Positions 1 through 8,739 of a stretch of DNA of 64,000 bases are shown piece by piece (the first letter of the stretch is position 1; each line of letters opens with the position of its first letter). Source of the DNA: Promethearchaeota archaeon. Its GTDB lineage: Archaea; Asgardarchaeota; Lokiarchaeia; Sigyniarchaeales; SOKP01. The stretch lies in the NCBI GenBank assembly GCA_019894975.1, contig JAGXNO010000009.1, forward strand, positions 1 to 64,000, in the 5' to 3' direction. The position numbers and the translations under genes were made by a program. The notes below the pieces were generated by a model that saw nothing but the letters and a program-made list of their open reading frames with translations, was not told the origin of the DNA and made no database searches.

Positions 1-648
1 GATCGAAGCATCCTAGCTTATAAGGGTGCAAATAATTTATTAAAACCTTCTGATGTTAAGGAGGAAGTATTTGAAAATATTAAAGCATTCGCTTGGACAT
101 CCTTGACTACTGAAGAAAGTTGTAAAGCAATAGAAAAAGCAATAACATTAACTAAAAATAAAGGAGGAATGGTGTTTGCAGCTCCTAGCATGTCAATCAT
201 AAAAAATGCTCCAGAGTGGGCAAAAATTTTAATATCTAATTCTGATGTAGTTTCCTTAAATTTAGAAGAGGCTCAAGAATTCACTGGTGAAAGTAAAAAA
301 ACTCTAATGATTAAAATATTCTTAGATCTGGGAATTAAGCTAATCTCTATAACCGATGGACCTAACGGTTCCATTATTTCAGATGGTAAGATTATAATAA
401 ATAGTGGTGTTTATAGCGTGACTAAGGTTGAGGATACTACTGGAGCAGGAGATGCTTTTTTAAGCGGTATCCTAATCTCGAGATTGAATAACTTTTCTCT
501 GGAAAAGACATCAAAAATTGCCACTGCTATGTCATTTTTAGAAAGTAGAGAAGTTGGGGTTCGAGAAGGATTACCAAACAGCATTAAAGAATTAGAAGAC
601 TTTGTGACCAATAATACAATCAACCAGGTTATATCCGAAATTGTCTAA
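1..648 (+). CDS. PfkB/ribokinase-family carbohydrate kinase, 5'-truncated by window edge
   Basis: The reading frame is open from the first base, so the N-terminus lies outside the window; 215 codons of the C-terminal part are visible. The visible start reads like a ribokinase (an R-x-I-L-x-Y-x-G-A-N pattern). Near visible residue 145 is the PfkB signature 2 motif DTTGAGDAF, whose Asp is the catalytic base and whose GAGD forms the anion hole for phosphate transfer from ATP. These features define an ATP-dependent kinase for a sugar or nucleoside. The substrate cannot be read from the sequence. It is followed after about 65 bases by tRNA-Gly on the same strand. A TTG at 103 is only an internal codon, not the start. 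Confidence 0.9.
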   Translation, partial: DRSILAYKGANNLLKPSDVKEEVFENIKAFAWTSLTTEESCKAIEKAITLTKNKGGMVFAAPSMSIIKNAPEWAKILISNSDVVSLNLEEAQEFTGESKKTLMIKIFLDLGIKLISITDGPNGSIISDGKIIINSGVYSVTKVEDTTGAGDAFLSGILISRLNNFSLEKTSKIATAMSFLESREVGVREGLPNSIKELEDFVTNNTINQVISEIV

Positions 649-714
649 TATAGAAAATTTTCATTAAGAATCATTAAATTTTAATTTTTAATTTAATTAT
701 TGTTACCAATTTAT

Positions 715-786
715 GCGTTGCTAGTATAGTGGTCAGTATGCCAGGTTGCCAACTTGGCGACCCGGGTTCAATTCCCGGGCGACGCA
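715..786 (+). tRNA. tRNA-Gly (anticodon GCC)
   Basis: The sequence folds into a complete cloverleaf. The 7-bp acceptor stem is GCGUUGC/GCGACGC (715-721 with 779-785) with one G-U pair, and the discriminator base is A786. The 5-bp anticodon stem closes the loop UUGCCAA, with anticodon GCC at 748-750. The 5-bp T-stem CCGGG/CCCGG closes UUCAAUU. No intron is present and CCA is not encoded. Confidence 0.97.
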
Positions 787-829
787 TCTTATTTTAACCA
801 AAGTTTACAGAACCTTTAGGGGTGTTTAC

Positions 830-1576
830 ATGAAAAAAATCGATAATACAGAATATTTTCACATAATAGAGATTTCTGAAAGATTTCTCGAAAACAAAAC
901 AGGAGAAGAAATTCGAATTCTGTTTGAAGAGGGTAAAATTAATGGGAAAAAAATTGAGACTGAATGGTATGCAGACAAAGAAGCTATAGATAATTATATC
1001 GAACTCTTCATGAATGAGAGGTTTTTTACAATAGGTCCTTCAGAAATTGATTTAAATACTATTGAGATGGAAGGGAGAATTCTAGATATAGGCGGAGGAG
1101 GTGAGGGTGTGATTGGCCAACTTAAGGGTTCACAGGTCATTGCAATTGATCCTTCGAAAAGAGAACTTGAAGAAGCACCGAGAAATGAATCGTTAAACAT
1201 CATTATGGATGGAAAAGACTTGAAGTTTTTAGATAACACATTTGATTCTGTGACTGCTTTTTTTACCTTGATGTACATTCCTTTAAAAGATCGTGAGACT
1301 GTGTTTAAAGAGATCCATAGAGTCTTAAAAAAAAAAGGAGAATTCTTTCTTTGGGATTTAATCATACCTCCCAGAGATGGTCAAAAAGAAGCCGTTTATA
1401 TTATAGCTCTTAAAATAAGGTTAAATGAGGATATTATAAATACTGGTTATGGAACGAGATGGGAAAAAGACCAGAATGCAGATTACTTTTTGAAATTAGG
1501 AAAAGATGTAGGATTTGAGGTTTTAGAGGAAAAAATAGCTGAAGATACCTTTTTCATAAAATTTAGAAAATCCTGA
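830..1576 (+). CDS. Class I SAM-dependent methyltransferase
   Basis: This is a 248-residue protein. Motif I (ILDIGGGGEG, around residues 84-93) is the glycine-rich SAM-binding loop. An acidic residue follows at the end of strand 2 (AIDPS), and a post-motif region HRVLKKKGEFFLWDL matches the beta5 area of methyltransferase domain 11. The substrate is not identifiable. The ATG at 830 was chosen because it follows the SD-like GGGGTG by five bases; the longer in-frame TTG lies inside the upstream tRNA gene. The gene begins 44 bases after tRNA-Gly on the same strand, so the two may share a transcript. Confidence 0.85.
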   Translation: MKKIDNTEYFHIIEISERFLENKTGEEIRILFEEGKINGKKIETEWYADKEAIDNYIELFMNERFFTIGPSEIDLNTIEMEGRILDIGGGGEGVIGQLKGSQVIAIDPSKRELEEAPRNESLNIIMDGKDLKFLDNTFDSVTAFFTLMYIPLKDRETVFKEIHRVLKKKGEFFLWDLIIPPRDGQKEAVYIIALKIRLNEDIINTGYGTRWEKDQNADYFLKLGKDVGFEVLEEKIAEDTFFIKFRKS

Positions 1577-1600
1577 AATTATCAGAAAATATCACTAAGG

Positions 1601-1672
1601 TATGTATAACAAGCCGTGAAAGAGGTGTTTCACGAAGAATACATTGAAACTTTTTAGGTTTCCCTATACATA
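1601..1672 (+). ncRNA. Possible structured RNA (three-helix fold), unclassified
   Basis: Three nested or adjacent inverted repeats lie in the 171-base gap before the flavodoxin gene. The outer 8-bp helix is TATGTATA (1601-1608) with TATACATA (1665-1672). Inside it are a 7-bp hairpin CGTGAAA/TTTCACG (1615-1634, 6-base loop) and a 5-bp hairpin GAAAC/GTTTC (1646-1662, 7-base loop). Together they would form a three-way junction. It matches no riboswitch or snoRNA consensus that I recognise. It lies upstream of the likely TATA box of the flavodoxin gene, so it is either a 3'-UTR element of the methyltransferase or a separate small RNA. Confidence 0.35.
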
Positions 1673-1747
1673 ACTTTTTCTATAATGTGAAGAATTAATT
1701 CATAATAATCCAAATTGGATTCAAATAATAAAAAAGAGTAATAAAAA

Positions 1748-2194
1748 ATGAAAGTACTTATCGTTTACGACACAAAACATGGAAATACAAAAAAGGTAGC
1801 AGAAGAGATTGGTGAAGGTTTAAAAAGTGTTGAATCAAATGAGGTTACAATTGAAAACGTGAAAGAGATTGATTTAAATAAAGATGAGGTTTATGATTTA
1901 ATACTCATTGGTTCTCCAAATCACGTGGGGAGTCACACAAAATCTGTTAAGAAATTCATAAAGGGGCTTCCCAATAGTTTATTAAAGGGAAAATCTTTTG
2001 CGGTATTTGATACGTATATGTCAAAGGATTATGAAAAGGCAGTAAAAAAAATGGAAAAGCAAATCAATGAGCTTATGCCAACTTTAAATAAAGCAAGTTC
2101 TGGATTATCTATTAAAGTTGGGGGGATGAAAGGACCAATTGTAGAAGAAGATCTCCCAAAATGTAAAGAGTTTGGAATAACACTTTCAAAATAA
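1748..2194 (+). CDS. Flavodoxin family protein
   Basis: The 148-residue length is normal for a flavodoxin. The N-terminus MKVLIVYDTKHGNTKKVAEE carries the FMN phosphate-binding loop T-K-H-G-N-T (residues 9-14), and the GSPNHVGSH segment near residue 57 matches the loop that packs on the isoalloxazine ring. It should act as a small soluble one-electron carrier, probably with the Fe-S oxidoreductases of this genome (inferred). It has its own upstream region with a TATA-like stretch (about 1679-1688). Confidence 0.9.
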   Translation: MKVLIVYDTKHGNTKKVAEEIGEGLKSVESNEVTIENVKEIDLNKDEVYDLILIGSPNHVGSHTKSVKKFIKGLPNSLLKGKSFAVFDTYMSKDYEKAVKKMEKQINELMPTLNKASSGLSIKVGGMKGPIVEEDLPKCKEFGITLSK

Positions 2195-2290
2195 TTTTTT
2201 AACAAACAGTAAAAAATCAAAAACATTTATTTTTATATTACTACTATTAATTTTATAACTTAAGCTATAACTAACAAAGAGGGGTAGAAA

Positions 2291-3166
2291 ATGCCTAAAT
2301 GTAAATTTTATATTGTGGATGTTTTTGCTGAAAGAAAGCTTGAAGGAAATCAACTTGCTGTTTTTATTTGTGAAAATGAAATTAAAGATTCTGATATGCA
2401 GAGAATTGCAAAGGAAATGAATTATTCAGAAACGTCATTTATTACTTCAATTGAAAGTAATACTGTTCGTATTTTTACACCTGATATAGAATTACCTTTT
2501 GCGGGACACCCCACTTTGGGGACGGCATACGTGATGCAAAAAGAAATAATAAAATCAAATATTAAAACGCTCCTGCTTGATCTTAAGATTGGTCAAATTC
2601 CTGTTTTATTTAAGTACAAATCAGGTGAAGTTGAAGAAATTTGGATGGAACAAAATGTTCCCGCATTTGGACAATTTTTTGCTCCAGCTTTAATAGCAGA
2701 TTCAGTATTTCTAGATGAAGAAGATATGGATATTAGGTTTCCGATCCAAGAAGTTTCTACAGGTCTTCCTTTTATTATTGTCCCATTGAAAACTATGGAG
2801 GCACTTAAAAGAGCCCGAGTGGAAAGAGATAAGTTACTCGATTTAATAGAAAATACCAATGCTAAATCACTATTGTTATTTTGTCCCGAAACTCGTAAAA
2901 AAGGAAATCATATAAGTGTTCGCGTATTTACTGAAGTTCCGGGATTTGAAGATCCTGCTACTGGTTCAGGTAATGGATGTTTAGCTGCCTATTTATCACA
3001 TCATCAATATTATGGCAAGAGTAGCATAAATATTCGAGTAGAACAAGGTTACGAAATAGGTCGACCAAGTTTATTATACTTAAAAGCCGAGGAGATAGAT
3101 GGTAACATAAGCGTTTCAGTAGGGGGGAAAGCTTTTATCATTGCGAATGGAGAGCTAAATATATAA
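2291..3166 (+). CDS. PhzF family isomerase/epimerase
   Basis: This 291-residue protein has the usual PhzF length and two-domain diaminopimelate-epimerase-like fold signature. The N-terminus is YIVDVFAERKLEGNQLAVF. The family's catalytic glutamate lies in NYSETSF (Glu47), AGHPTLGTA follows near residue 73, and the C-terminal glycine-rich segment DPATGSGNGCLAAYL lies near residue 219. Family members isomerise trans-2,3-dihydro-3-hydroxyanthranilate in phenazine synthesis, but most archaeal members have unknown substrates, and no phenazine genes are present here. The SD GGGG lies just before the ATG. It converges on the radical SAM gene. Confidence 0.92.
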   Translation: MPKCKFYIVDVFAERKLEGNQLAVFICENEIKDSDMQRIAKEMNYSETSFITSIESNTVRIFTPDIELPFAGHPTLGTAYVMQKEIIKSNIKTLLLDLKIGQIPVLFKYKSGEVEEIWMEQNVPAFGQFFAPALIADSVFLDEEDMDIRFPIQEVSTGLPFIIVPLKTMEALKRARVERDKLLDLIENTNAKSLLLFCPETRKKGNHISVRVFTEVPGFEDPATGSGNGCLAAYLSHHQYYGKSSINIRVEQGYEIGRPSLLYLKAEEIDGNISVSVGGKAFIIANGELNI

Positions 3167-3176
3167 AATAATGATG

Positions 3177-4295
3177 TTACAGAACAACAGTTTTGTAAGC
3201 ATTGACCTTTTTCACTAATTCTTCCACTTCCTCCTGATGAGAAAATAAGGCACAAGGTGACCCATTAGTTTCTAACAGATGTTCATTTTCTCTAATTATT
3301 GTAAATAACTGACTTTTTAATCCATCTTCTAGAGTCGAATTTGTCAAATTATGAGTAGCAATATTAGAAACGGGACATGGTGTTAAATCTCCTGATGGTG
3401 TTACGTGAGCAAATCCTCTACCTGCAGATACACATCCTCCCATATATTCTTCATCTCCTGGAGAATGGACAAGTAAAATCTGTTTATTTTTACGATAGAA
3501 TAACACTTTATTTCTGAATTCAGCACTTTCCTCTTCAGTAAGCATTAATTCGGTATTATTATCTACCGGAATATATTCAAGCAGAAAAGCTAAACGCACT
3601 CCTTGCGATATTAATTCATCAATGTTTTTAGATTCCATCCAAAATCTAAAATTATTACGATTAATTGTTACTGAAATTCCACTTAAAATCCCATTTTCAT
3701 CTAGTTTATTGATTGTGTTTATGGCTTTTTCATAAACACCAGAGCCTCTTCTTAAATCAGTCAATTCTTTACTTCCTTCAATACTTACTATGATTATTGT
3801 ATTCTTTAAACGCTTTAATTTCTTATATTCTGGATCTCCTAAAATTGTTCCATTTGTAAATATTAAAAACAATCGATCGTTGAACACTTCACTTATCTTT
3901 AATAGATTTGGCATTAGAAATGGCTCTCCCCCTGCTATAATAAATCCGAAAACACCTAAATCAGATGCCTCTTTTATTATTTTGGTCCATTGTTCTGCCT
4001 GAAGATTTTTATTAGATTGATTATTACATAACGTTCCCGTTGCATCTGCGTAACATCCTGCACATTTAAGATTACAATTAGAAGTAATACTTAAGATTAG
4101 AAAGGGAGGTACTGTTGTTCCTTTCAAGAGTTCTTCTTCTCTAGTTCTACAGCTCTTTCTATATGCTTTTGCTAAACGCATCATAGCATATATGCCTTTT
4201 GAATGCTTTAAAATCCAAGGCATAAATACTCTAGCCATGTTAGAATTTATTATCTTTAAAGCTCGATTTATAAAACTAGTTTCTTTAACTTCCAT
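3177..4295 (-). CDS. Radical SAM protein with C-terminal SPASM/Twitch-like cysteines
   Basis: This is a 372-residue protein. The radical SAM 4Fe-4S motif CNLKCAGCYA sits at Cys74/78/81, and the GGEPF motif (SAM amino-group contact) follows. The C-terminal part holds further cysteines (GGCVSAGRG, LTPCPVSN and SPCALF), consistent with one auxiliary Fe-S cluster as in SPASM/Twitch enzymes that modify peptides or tetrapyrroles. The N-terminal ~60 residues are helical and resemble those of archaeal heme d1/AhbD-like radical SAM proteins, but no heme cluster is adjacent. The substrate is unknown. Confidence 0.88.
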   Translation of the reverse strand: MEVKETSFINRALKIINSNMARVFMPWILKHSKGIYAMMRLAKAYRKSCRTREEELLKGTTVPPFLILSITSNCNLKCAGCYADATGTLCNNQSNKNLQAEQWTKIIKEASDLGVFGFIIAGGEPFLMPNLLKISEVFNDRLFLIFTNGTILGDPEYKKLKRLKNTIIIVSIEGSKELTDLRRGSGVYEKAINTINKLDENGILSGISVTINRNNFRFWMESKNIDELISQGVRLAFLLEYIPVDNNTELMLTEEESAEFRNKVLFYRKNKQILLVHSPGDEEYMGGCVSAGRGFAHVTPSGDLTPCPVSNIATHNLTNSTLEDGLKSQLFTIIRENEHLLETNGSPCALFSHQEEVEELVKKVNAYKTVVL

Positions 4296-4617
4296 TATCT
4301 CGTTAAATTTTATTCGATTCTTCTTATAATTTTAAAAATTCTAGCTAACTTATTATTTAAGGAGTCCATTTTTTATGAGCAATCAAATAGCTACATTAAT
4401 GTCTAATTAGCTTCTTGTTACGTTAATAATTCAATAATAAACGTGCTAATTATAATGTTTTCCCTAACTTAAATCTTTCAAAATAATGTAATAATTTAAT
4501 AGTATTAATGAAAGAAGATTACTAATACTCACAACAAATAGCTATAATAAGATCAAAAAATTAATGCTAGTATTATGAAAGTAGTATAAACTACAATAAA
4601 AATAAAATATTCTAGAT
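4296..4617. other. Divergent intergenic region without a supported gene
   Basis: This 322-base AT-rich spacer separates the radical SAM gene (minus) from the CDF transporter gene (plus). It must carry both promoters. An 11-codon frame (4375-4410) preceded by GGAG is too short to claim. The one clear structure is the palindrome over the TATA-like box at 4581-4594, listed separately. Confidence 0.6.
4581..4594 (+). promoter_or_regulatory. Palindrome overlapping a TATA-like box before the CDF transporter gene
   Basis: GTAGT-ATAA-ACTAC is a perfect 5-bp inverted repeat with a 4-base spacer. It contains TATAAA at 4585-4590, about 30 bases before the ATG at 4618. That places the TSS close to the start codon, so the mRNA would be nearly leaderless. 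A repressor bound here would block TBP directly. A metal-responsive regulator is an inference. Confidence 0.45.
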
Positions 4618-6075
4618 ATGGACATTAAATTAAAGTTCGCTTTTCTAACACTAATAGTCATTTTATTTCAATCCTGTTTGAAAGTAATAGGTGTTCTCAT
4701 TACAGGAAGTTTAAGTTTTCTCTCTGAAACAGTAGATACTCTTAGTGACATTTTATTCGTGTCTATTACCTTGTATTCACTGTACATTAGTCAGAAACCC
4801 GCAGATTATGAACATATGTATGGGCATAGCAAAATTGATTCAATTTCGGGATTGATCCAAGGTATTATTTTAATGAATATTTATGTCATATTGATATATA
4901 ACGCTATAAGGATCATCTTTTCAGGCAATTTCGAAGTTTTAAATCCTGAAGCGGGTTTAGTTTTACTTGTTATATCCTTTTTAGTTAACCTTTTTTTCTC
5001 AAGATTTCTAATTTCGCAAGGTAGGCGACAAAAAAGTTTGACACTGAACATTCAAGGGCTTAATTTATTTCAAGATTCATTAAGAGCCATTATTGTTATT
5101 GTAAGTTTCAGTTTTGCTTATTTTAATATTACTTTCCTTGATCCTATTCTAAGCATAGGTCTTTCTGTATGGATCATTTACGGTGCATTTAAATTAGTGA
5201 AAGGAGGTGTTAAAGAACTAGCAGATACGAATCCAGTTAGTTCTATTATAACTGAAAAATTAAGACAGGAAATATTTTCCCTTGAACATGTCATTGGACT
5301 GCATGATTTGAAAATTCGAGCCAGCGGTAAAATTCTCTTCATAGAAGTTCATTTATCTGTAGAAGACCATATATCTATAGTACATGCAAATGAAATTATT
5401 AAATCAATTAGGACCATTAGTGAAAGAAACTTTCCACTTTACAAAGTCGAGTGTGTTGTAGAAATGAATCCCTTAGCCAGTGAAAAATCCTTGGGGGAAG
5501 GATTAATTAATCTTATTTATTCAATGAAAATAGATTACCCAAATATAATTAATCTTAAAGATTTAAATGTGTTCAGACTTGAGAATGAGTACTTTATTTC
5601 TTTGGTTGTTGTAGTTAATGATTCTCTTTCACTTGCAGAAGCACACAGGATTAGTAGTAATTTTGAGAGTGAAATTAAAAAACAAGCTACCTATATATCT
5701 CGAGTAATTACTCATATCGAAAGCCAAAATTATGAACACAAAATGATCGCAAATCAAATTAAATGTGATGATGTAGGACCTGAAATGTTAGAGCAAATTA
5801 CTGATGTAGTTGAAATTGTACTAAAAGGGCACTCTAAAGTAAAGGGCTATCATGGGTTAGAATTTTGGGCGACCTTAGACTCTTGTATTTTAGAGTTACA
5901 TGTTTTTTTTGAAGGTTCGATGAATATTGCTGAAACTCATAAGTATATTACTGAGTTAGAAGAGGAGATTCGAGAAGAGTTAGGAATTGATAATTTAGAC
6001 ACGATTTTTCTTCATTCTGAACCATCAGAAGGTCGTCCAGATGGAATAGTTTTTGATGAAATAAAGGATAACTAA
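4618..6075 (+). CDS. Cation diffusion facilitator (CDF) family transporter with extended C-terminal region
   Basis: At 485 residues this is far longer than the usual ~300. Residues 1-200 hold the six-helix CDF membrane domain with the TM2 metal motif D40-T-L-S-D44. The TM5 motif reads N149-L-F-Q-D153, where many zinc transporters have H-x-x-x-D. The remaining ~285 residues contain three successive ZT_dimer-like cytoplasmic units (about 205-290, 295-375 and 385-480), each with an HxxS/AxAxEAH-like helix pattern such as HISIVHAN, SLSLAEAHRIS and SMNIAETHKYI. Family function is H+-coupled efflux of divalent metal. The stop overlaps the stop of the convergent LDH2 gene by four bases. Confidence 0.9.
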   Translation: MDIKLKFAFLTLIVILFQSCLKVIGVLITGSLSFLSETVDTLSDILFVSITLYSLYISQKPADYEHMYGHSKIDSISGLIQGIILMNIYVILIYNAIRIIFSGNFEVLNPEAGLVLLVISFLVNLFFSRFLISQGRRQKSLTLNIQGLNLFQDSLRAIIVIVSFSFAYFNITFLDPILSIGLSVWIIYGAFKLVKGGVKELADTNPVSSIITEKLRQEIFSLEHVIGLHDLKIRASGKILFIEVHLSVEDHISIVHANEIIKSIRTISERNFPLYKVECVVEMNPLASEKSLGEGLINLIYSMKIDYPNIINLKDLNVFRLENEYFISLVVVVNDSLSLAEAHRISSNFESEIKKQATYISRVITHIESQNYEHKMIANQIKCDDVGPEMLEQITDVVEIVLKGHSKVKGYHGLEFWATLDSCILELHVFFEGSMNIAETHKYITELEEEIREELGIDNLDTIFLHSEPSEGRPDGIVFDEIKDN

Positions 6076-7211
6076 AAAGGAAAACTGTAATTATTTAATT
6101 TAAGTTCTCTTTGCATTACTTTAATATCTTTTTGTAAGCTTTTGTTGATAGGAATACCAGTGTCTCTTCTTTCTATTTCTGAAATGTATTCCTTTTCTCC
6201 TGCTGTGAATATCTTATTCTTCCCCGGGGCTAGCTTAGAACTTCTCAGTTCGCGCATAATGTTGCCCGCGACTTCTTTAAATCTGGTTACTGGCAAAAAA
6301 TTTCCTATATTGATTGCTAAAAAGAAATGACCTACTTTTAACCTATTTTGACCATTTTCTTCTATCCCTGCCGTATCTCGAAGAAAGATTCCATCTTGTA
6401 ATGCAGCACATAGAATTTCAGCGAAGGTCGCATAACCATATCCTTTATGTCCTGAAGTAGATTCGCCTTCTCCTCCTAACGGCAATAAAGCAGCAGAACG
6501 ATTTAATAATTTATTTAATACTACTTCGGGATCTGTTTTAGAATTTCCATTATCTGAAATAATTAGACCGCTAGGTAGTGGTTTATGGATTCTATTATAT
6601 AATTCTACTTTACCTCTTTGTATAATTGAGGTTGCTGCATCCATAAGGAATGGAAAGGCTTCATCTGTCGGAGCACCATAGGTTAAAGGATTTGTTCCTA
6701 ACATTGGTTCAACCCCAAATGTTGGAGGAACAGCAGGGCGTGTATTAGTAGTTACAAATCCAATCATTCCCTCTTGAATTGCCATAAGACTGTAATATCC
6801 TGCGAAACCGAAGTGAGTAGAGTTTTTACAAGCAACTGCCCCTAGACCATAACGTTTGGCTTTTTCAATCGCCATTTTCATTGCCTTATAGGCAATAACG
6901 TGTCCCATTCCGCAATGTCCATCAATAACAGCAGTAGTTATGTTGTCATTTACGATTTCGATTTCTGTTTTTGGATTGTAAATCCCTTCTTTTATCCGAT
7001 CATAATACATTTTACATCTTTGGATACCGTGCGAATCGATACCCCTTAAATCTGAATTTATAAGAACATCAGCGATGATCTCAGCATCTTCTTCAGGGAC
7101 TTCAAGTTCAATGAAAACATCTTTCATGAAACTTTTAAGAATCTTATGTTCCAAGTACACAATATCATCTGAAGTAGAATTGATTGCTTCTTCTGCCGCT
7201 TTTTCTACCAT
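6072..7211 (-). CDS. LDH2/MDH2-type NAD(P)-dependent oxidoreductase (malate/L-lactate/L-sulfolactate dehydrogenase family), copy 1
   Basis: This is a 379-residue protein of the Ldh_2 family, unrelated to classical Rossmann LDH. Family hallmarks are SDLRGIDSHGIQR (the active-site His lies in DSHG), the FGVEPMLGTNPLTYGAPT segment, and a C-terminal G-H-K-G-Y-G-Y motif. It oxidises 2-hydroxy acids such as malate, lactate, ureidoglycolate or sulfolactate with NAD(P)+; which one cannot be told. It lies directly downstream of, and in the same orientation as, a close paralogue (7377-8489), with a 165-base gap holding a possible separate promoter. Confidence 0.92.
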   Translation of the reverse strand: MVEKAAEEAINSTSDDIVYLEHKILKSFMKDVFIELEVPEEDAEIIADVLINSDLRGIDSHGIQRCKMYYDRIKEGIYNPKTEIEIVNDNITTAVIDGHCGMGHVIAYKAMKMAIEKAKRYGLGAVACKNSTHFGFAGYYSLMAIQEGMIGFVTTNTRPAVPPTFGVEPMLGTNPLTYGAPTDEAFPFLMDAATSIIQRGKVELYNRIHKPLPSGLIISDNGNSKTDPEVVLNKLLNRSAALLPLGGEGESTSGHKGYGYATFAEILCAALQDGIFLRDTAGIEENGQNRLKVGHFFLAINIGNFLPVTRFKEVAGNIMRELRSSKLAPGKNKIFTAGEKEYISEIERRDTGIPINKSLQKDIKVMQRELKLNNYSFPF

Positions 7212-7376
7212 CTTATTAATGAGAAAATAAAAAATGTGATAGGAATTAATTATAAGCCTTTCTATTTAATTAAAATCCTATTTAATATAAGGTGAATAAT
7301 AGTGATTCATTTATAGATTTTAATAATTTTTTTCGATTTTTTTAATTATTAAGAACACAATTAAAAAGGATAGAAC

Positions 7377-8489
7377 TTAGAAAGAGAAATTATAACTATC
7401 TAAAGCGAGTTCTTTTTGCATTTTTTTAATATCTTTTTGTAAGCTTTTATTGAGGGGAATACCTGTTTTCTTTCTCTCAATTTCAGCATCATATTCCTTT
7501 TCTCCTGCAGTATATATTCTATCCTCACCTGGTTCTTTTGGAGAATTCCTAAGGTCTCGCATAATATCCCCTGCAGTACCTTTAAACGATTCAATCCCAA
7601 TAAAACTATCAATATTTATTGCCAGAAAGAAATGTCCTACTTTTAATCTTTTCTGACCATCTTCTATTATGCCTATAGTATCTCTCAAATTAATTCCTTC
7701 CTGTAATGCTGCTGACAATAATTCGACGACCGTTGCATATCCGTAACCCTTATATCCTGAAGTTTCTTCTCCTTTTCCACCTAGTGGCAACAAGGCTGCT
7801 TTTTTTTCCCCCATTTTTTTCAGCACTAATCCCGCATCTGTAAGAAAGTTACCATTCTCATCAATTACAGTATTTTCTGGAAGAGGTTTATGAATCCGAT
7901 CATATACCTCAACTTTACCTCTCTGTATAATTGATGTTGCAGCATCAATTAAAAACGGGAACTGTTCATCTGTAGGGGCCCCAATCGTCAAAGGATTTGT
8001 ACCCAACATCGGTTCAACTCCGAACGTAGGAGGGATCGAAGGTCGTGCATTCGTTACCGCTAAGCCAATCATCCCTTCCTTAATTGCCATTAGGCTGTAG
8101 TAACCAGCAATCCCAAAATGAGTCGAGTTCCTCACAGCTATTGCCCCCAATCCATACTTCTTTGCTTTTTTAATGGCCATTTTCATTGATTTGTAAGCAA
8201 TAACATGCCCCATACCACAATTACCATCCAAAAGTGCGGTGGTTGGGCCCTCCTTGATAATATCTATTTTTGTATTTGTTTCATAAATACCCGCTTTAAT
8301 TCTATCATAATACATTTTACATCGCTGAATTCCATGAGAATCTATGCCCCTCAAATCTGAAGTAATGAGAACTTCGGCGATGATCTTTGCATCTTCTTCT
8401 GGAACTCCAAGTCCCTTAAACACATCTCCCATGAAATTTTCAAGGATTTCTGCATCGATGCATATTATTTCTTCTGACATATTAAACAT
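7377..8489 (-). CDS. LDH2/MDH2-type NAD(P)-dependent oxidoreductase, copy 2
   Basis: This 370-residue paralogue of the neighbouring gene is identical over long stretches, including SDLRGIDSHGIQRCKMYYDR and FGVEPMLGTNPLT. The main differences are at the N-terminus and around residues 200-230. The ATG at 8489 gives MFNMSEEI; the ATG three codons later is equally possible. The tandem arrangement suggests duplication followed by divergence in substrate or expression (inferred). Confidence 0.92.
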   Translation of the reverse strand: MFNMSEEIICIDAEILENFMGDVFKGLGVPEEDAKIIAEVLITSDLRGIDSHGIQRCKMYYDRIKAGIYETNTKIDIIKEGPTTALLDGNCGMGHVIAYKSMKMAIKKAKKYGLGAIAVRNSTHFGIAGYYSLMAIKEGMIGLAVTNARPSIPPTFGVEPMLGTNPLTIGAPTDEQFPFLIDAATSIIQRGKVEVYDRIHKPLPENTVIDENGNFLTDAGLVLKKMGEKKAALLPLGGKGEETSGYKGYGYATVVELLSAALQEGINLRDTIGIIEDGQKRLKVGHFFLAINIDSFIGIESFKGTAGDIMRDLRNSPKEPGEDRIYTAGEKEYDAEIERKKTGIPLNKSLQKDIKKMQKELALDSYNFSF

Positions 8490-8739
8490 TTTAAATCTGT
8501 AGATATATGTTGGATAAGCACTTGCTTATTAAATAATGATATTATTAAAGGTTTAAGATTATTGTATAATTTCTGCTCTTTAAATTGTAAATCAAGCCAT
8601 AGAAATTCCAACAGTCATATAAGACAATATGATCTACATATTATTACTGTATATATATCTCAAATATCCATAAACATATGATATTATTGAGTCTTTAAAG
8701 CTTAATTATTCCCCATAAAAACACCTAGATAAACGAGCC

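Noticed and set aside
746..829. Extended methyltransferase start inside the tRNA
   Set aside because: The upstream frame overlaps the tRNA-Gly gene; ATG 830 has its own SD.
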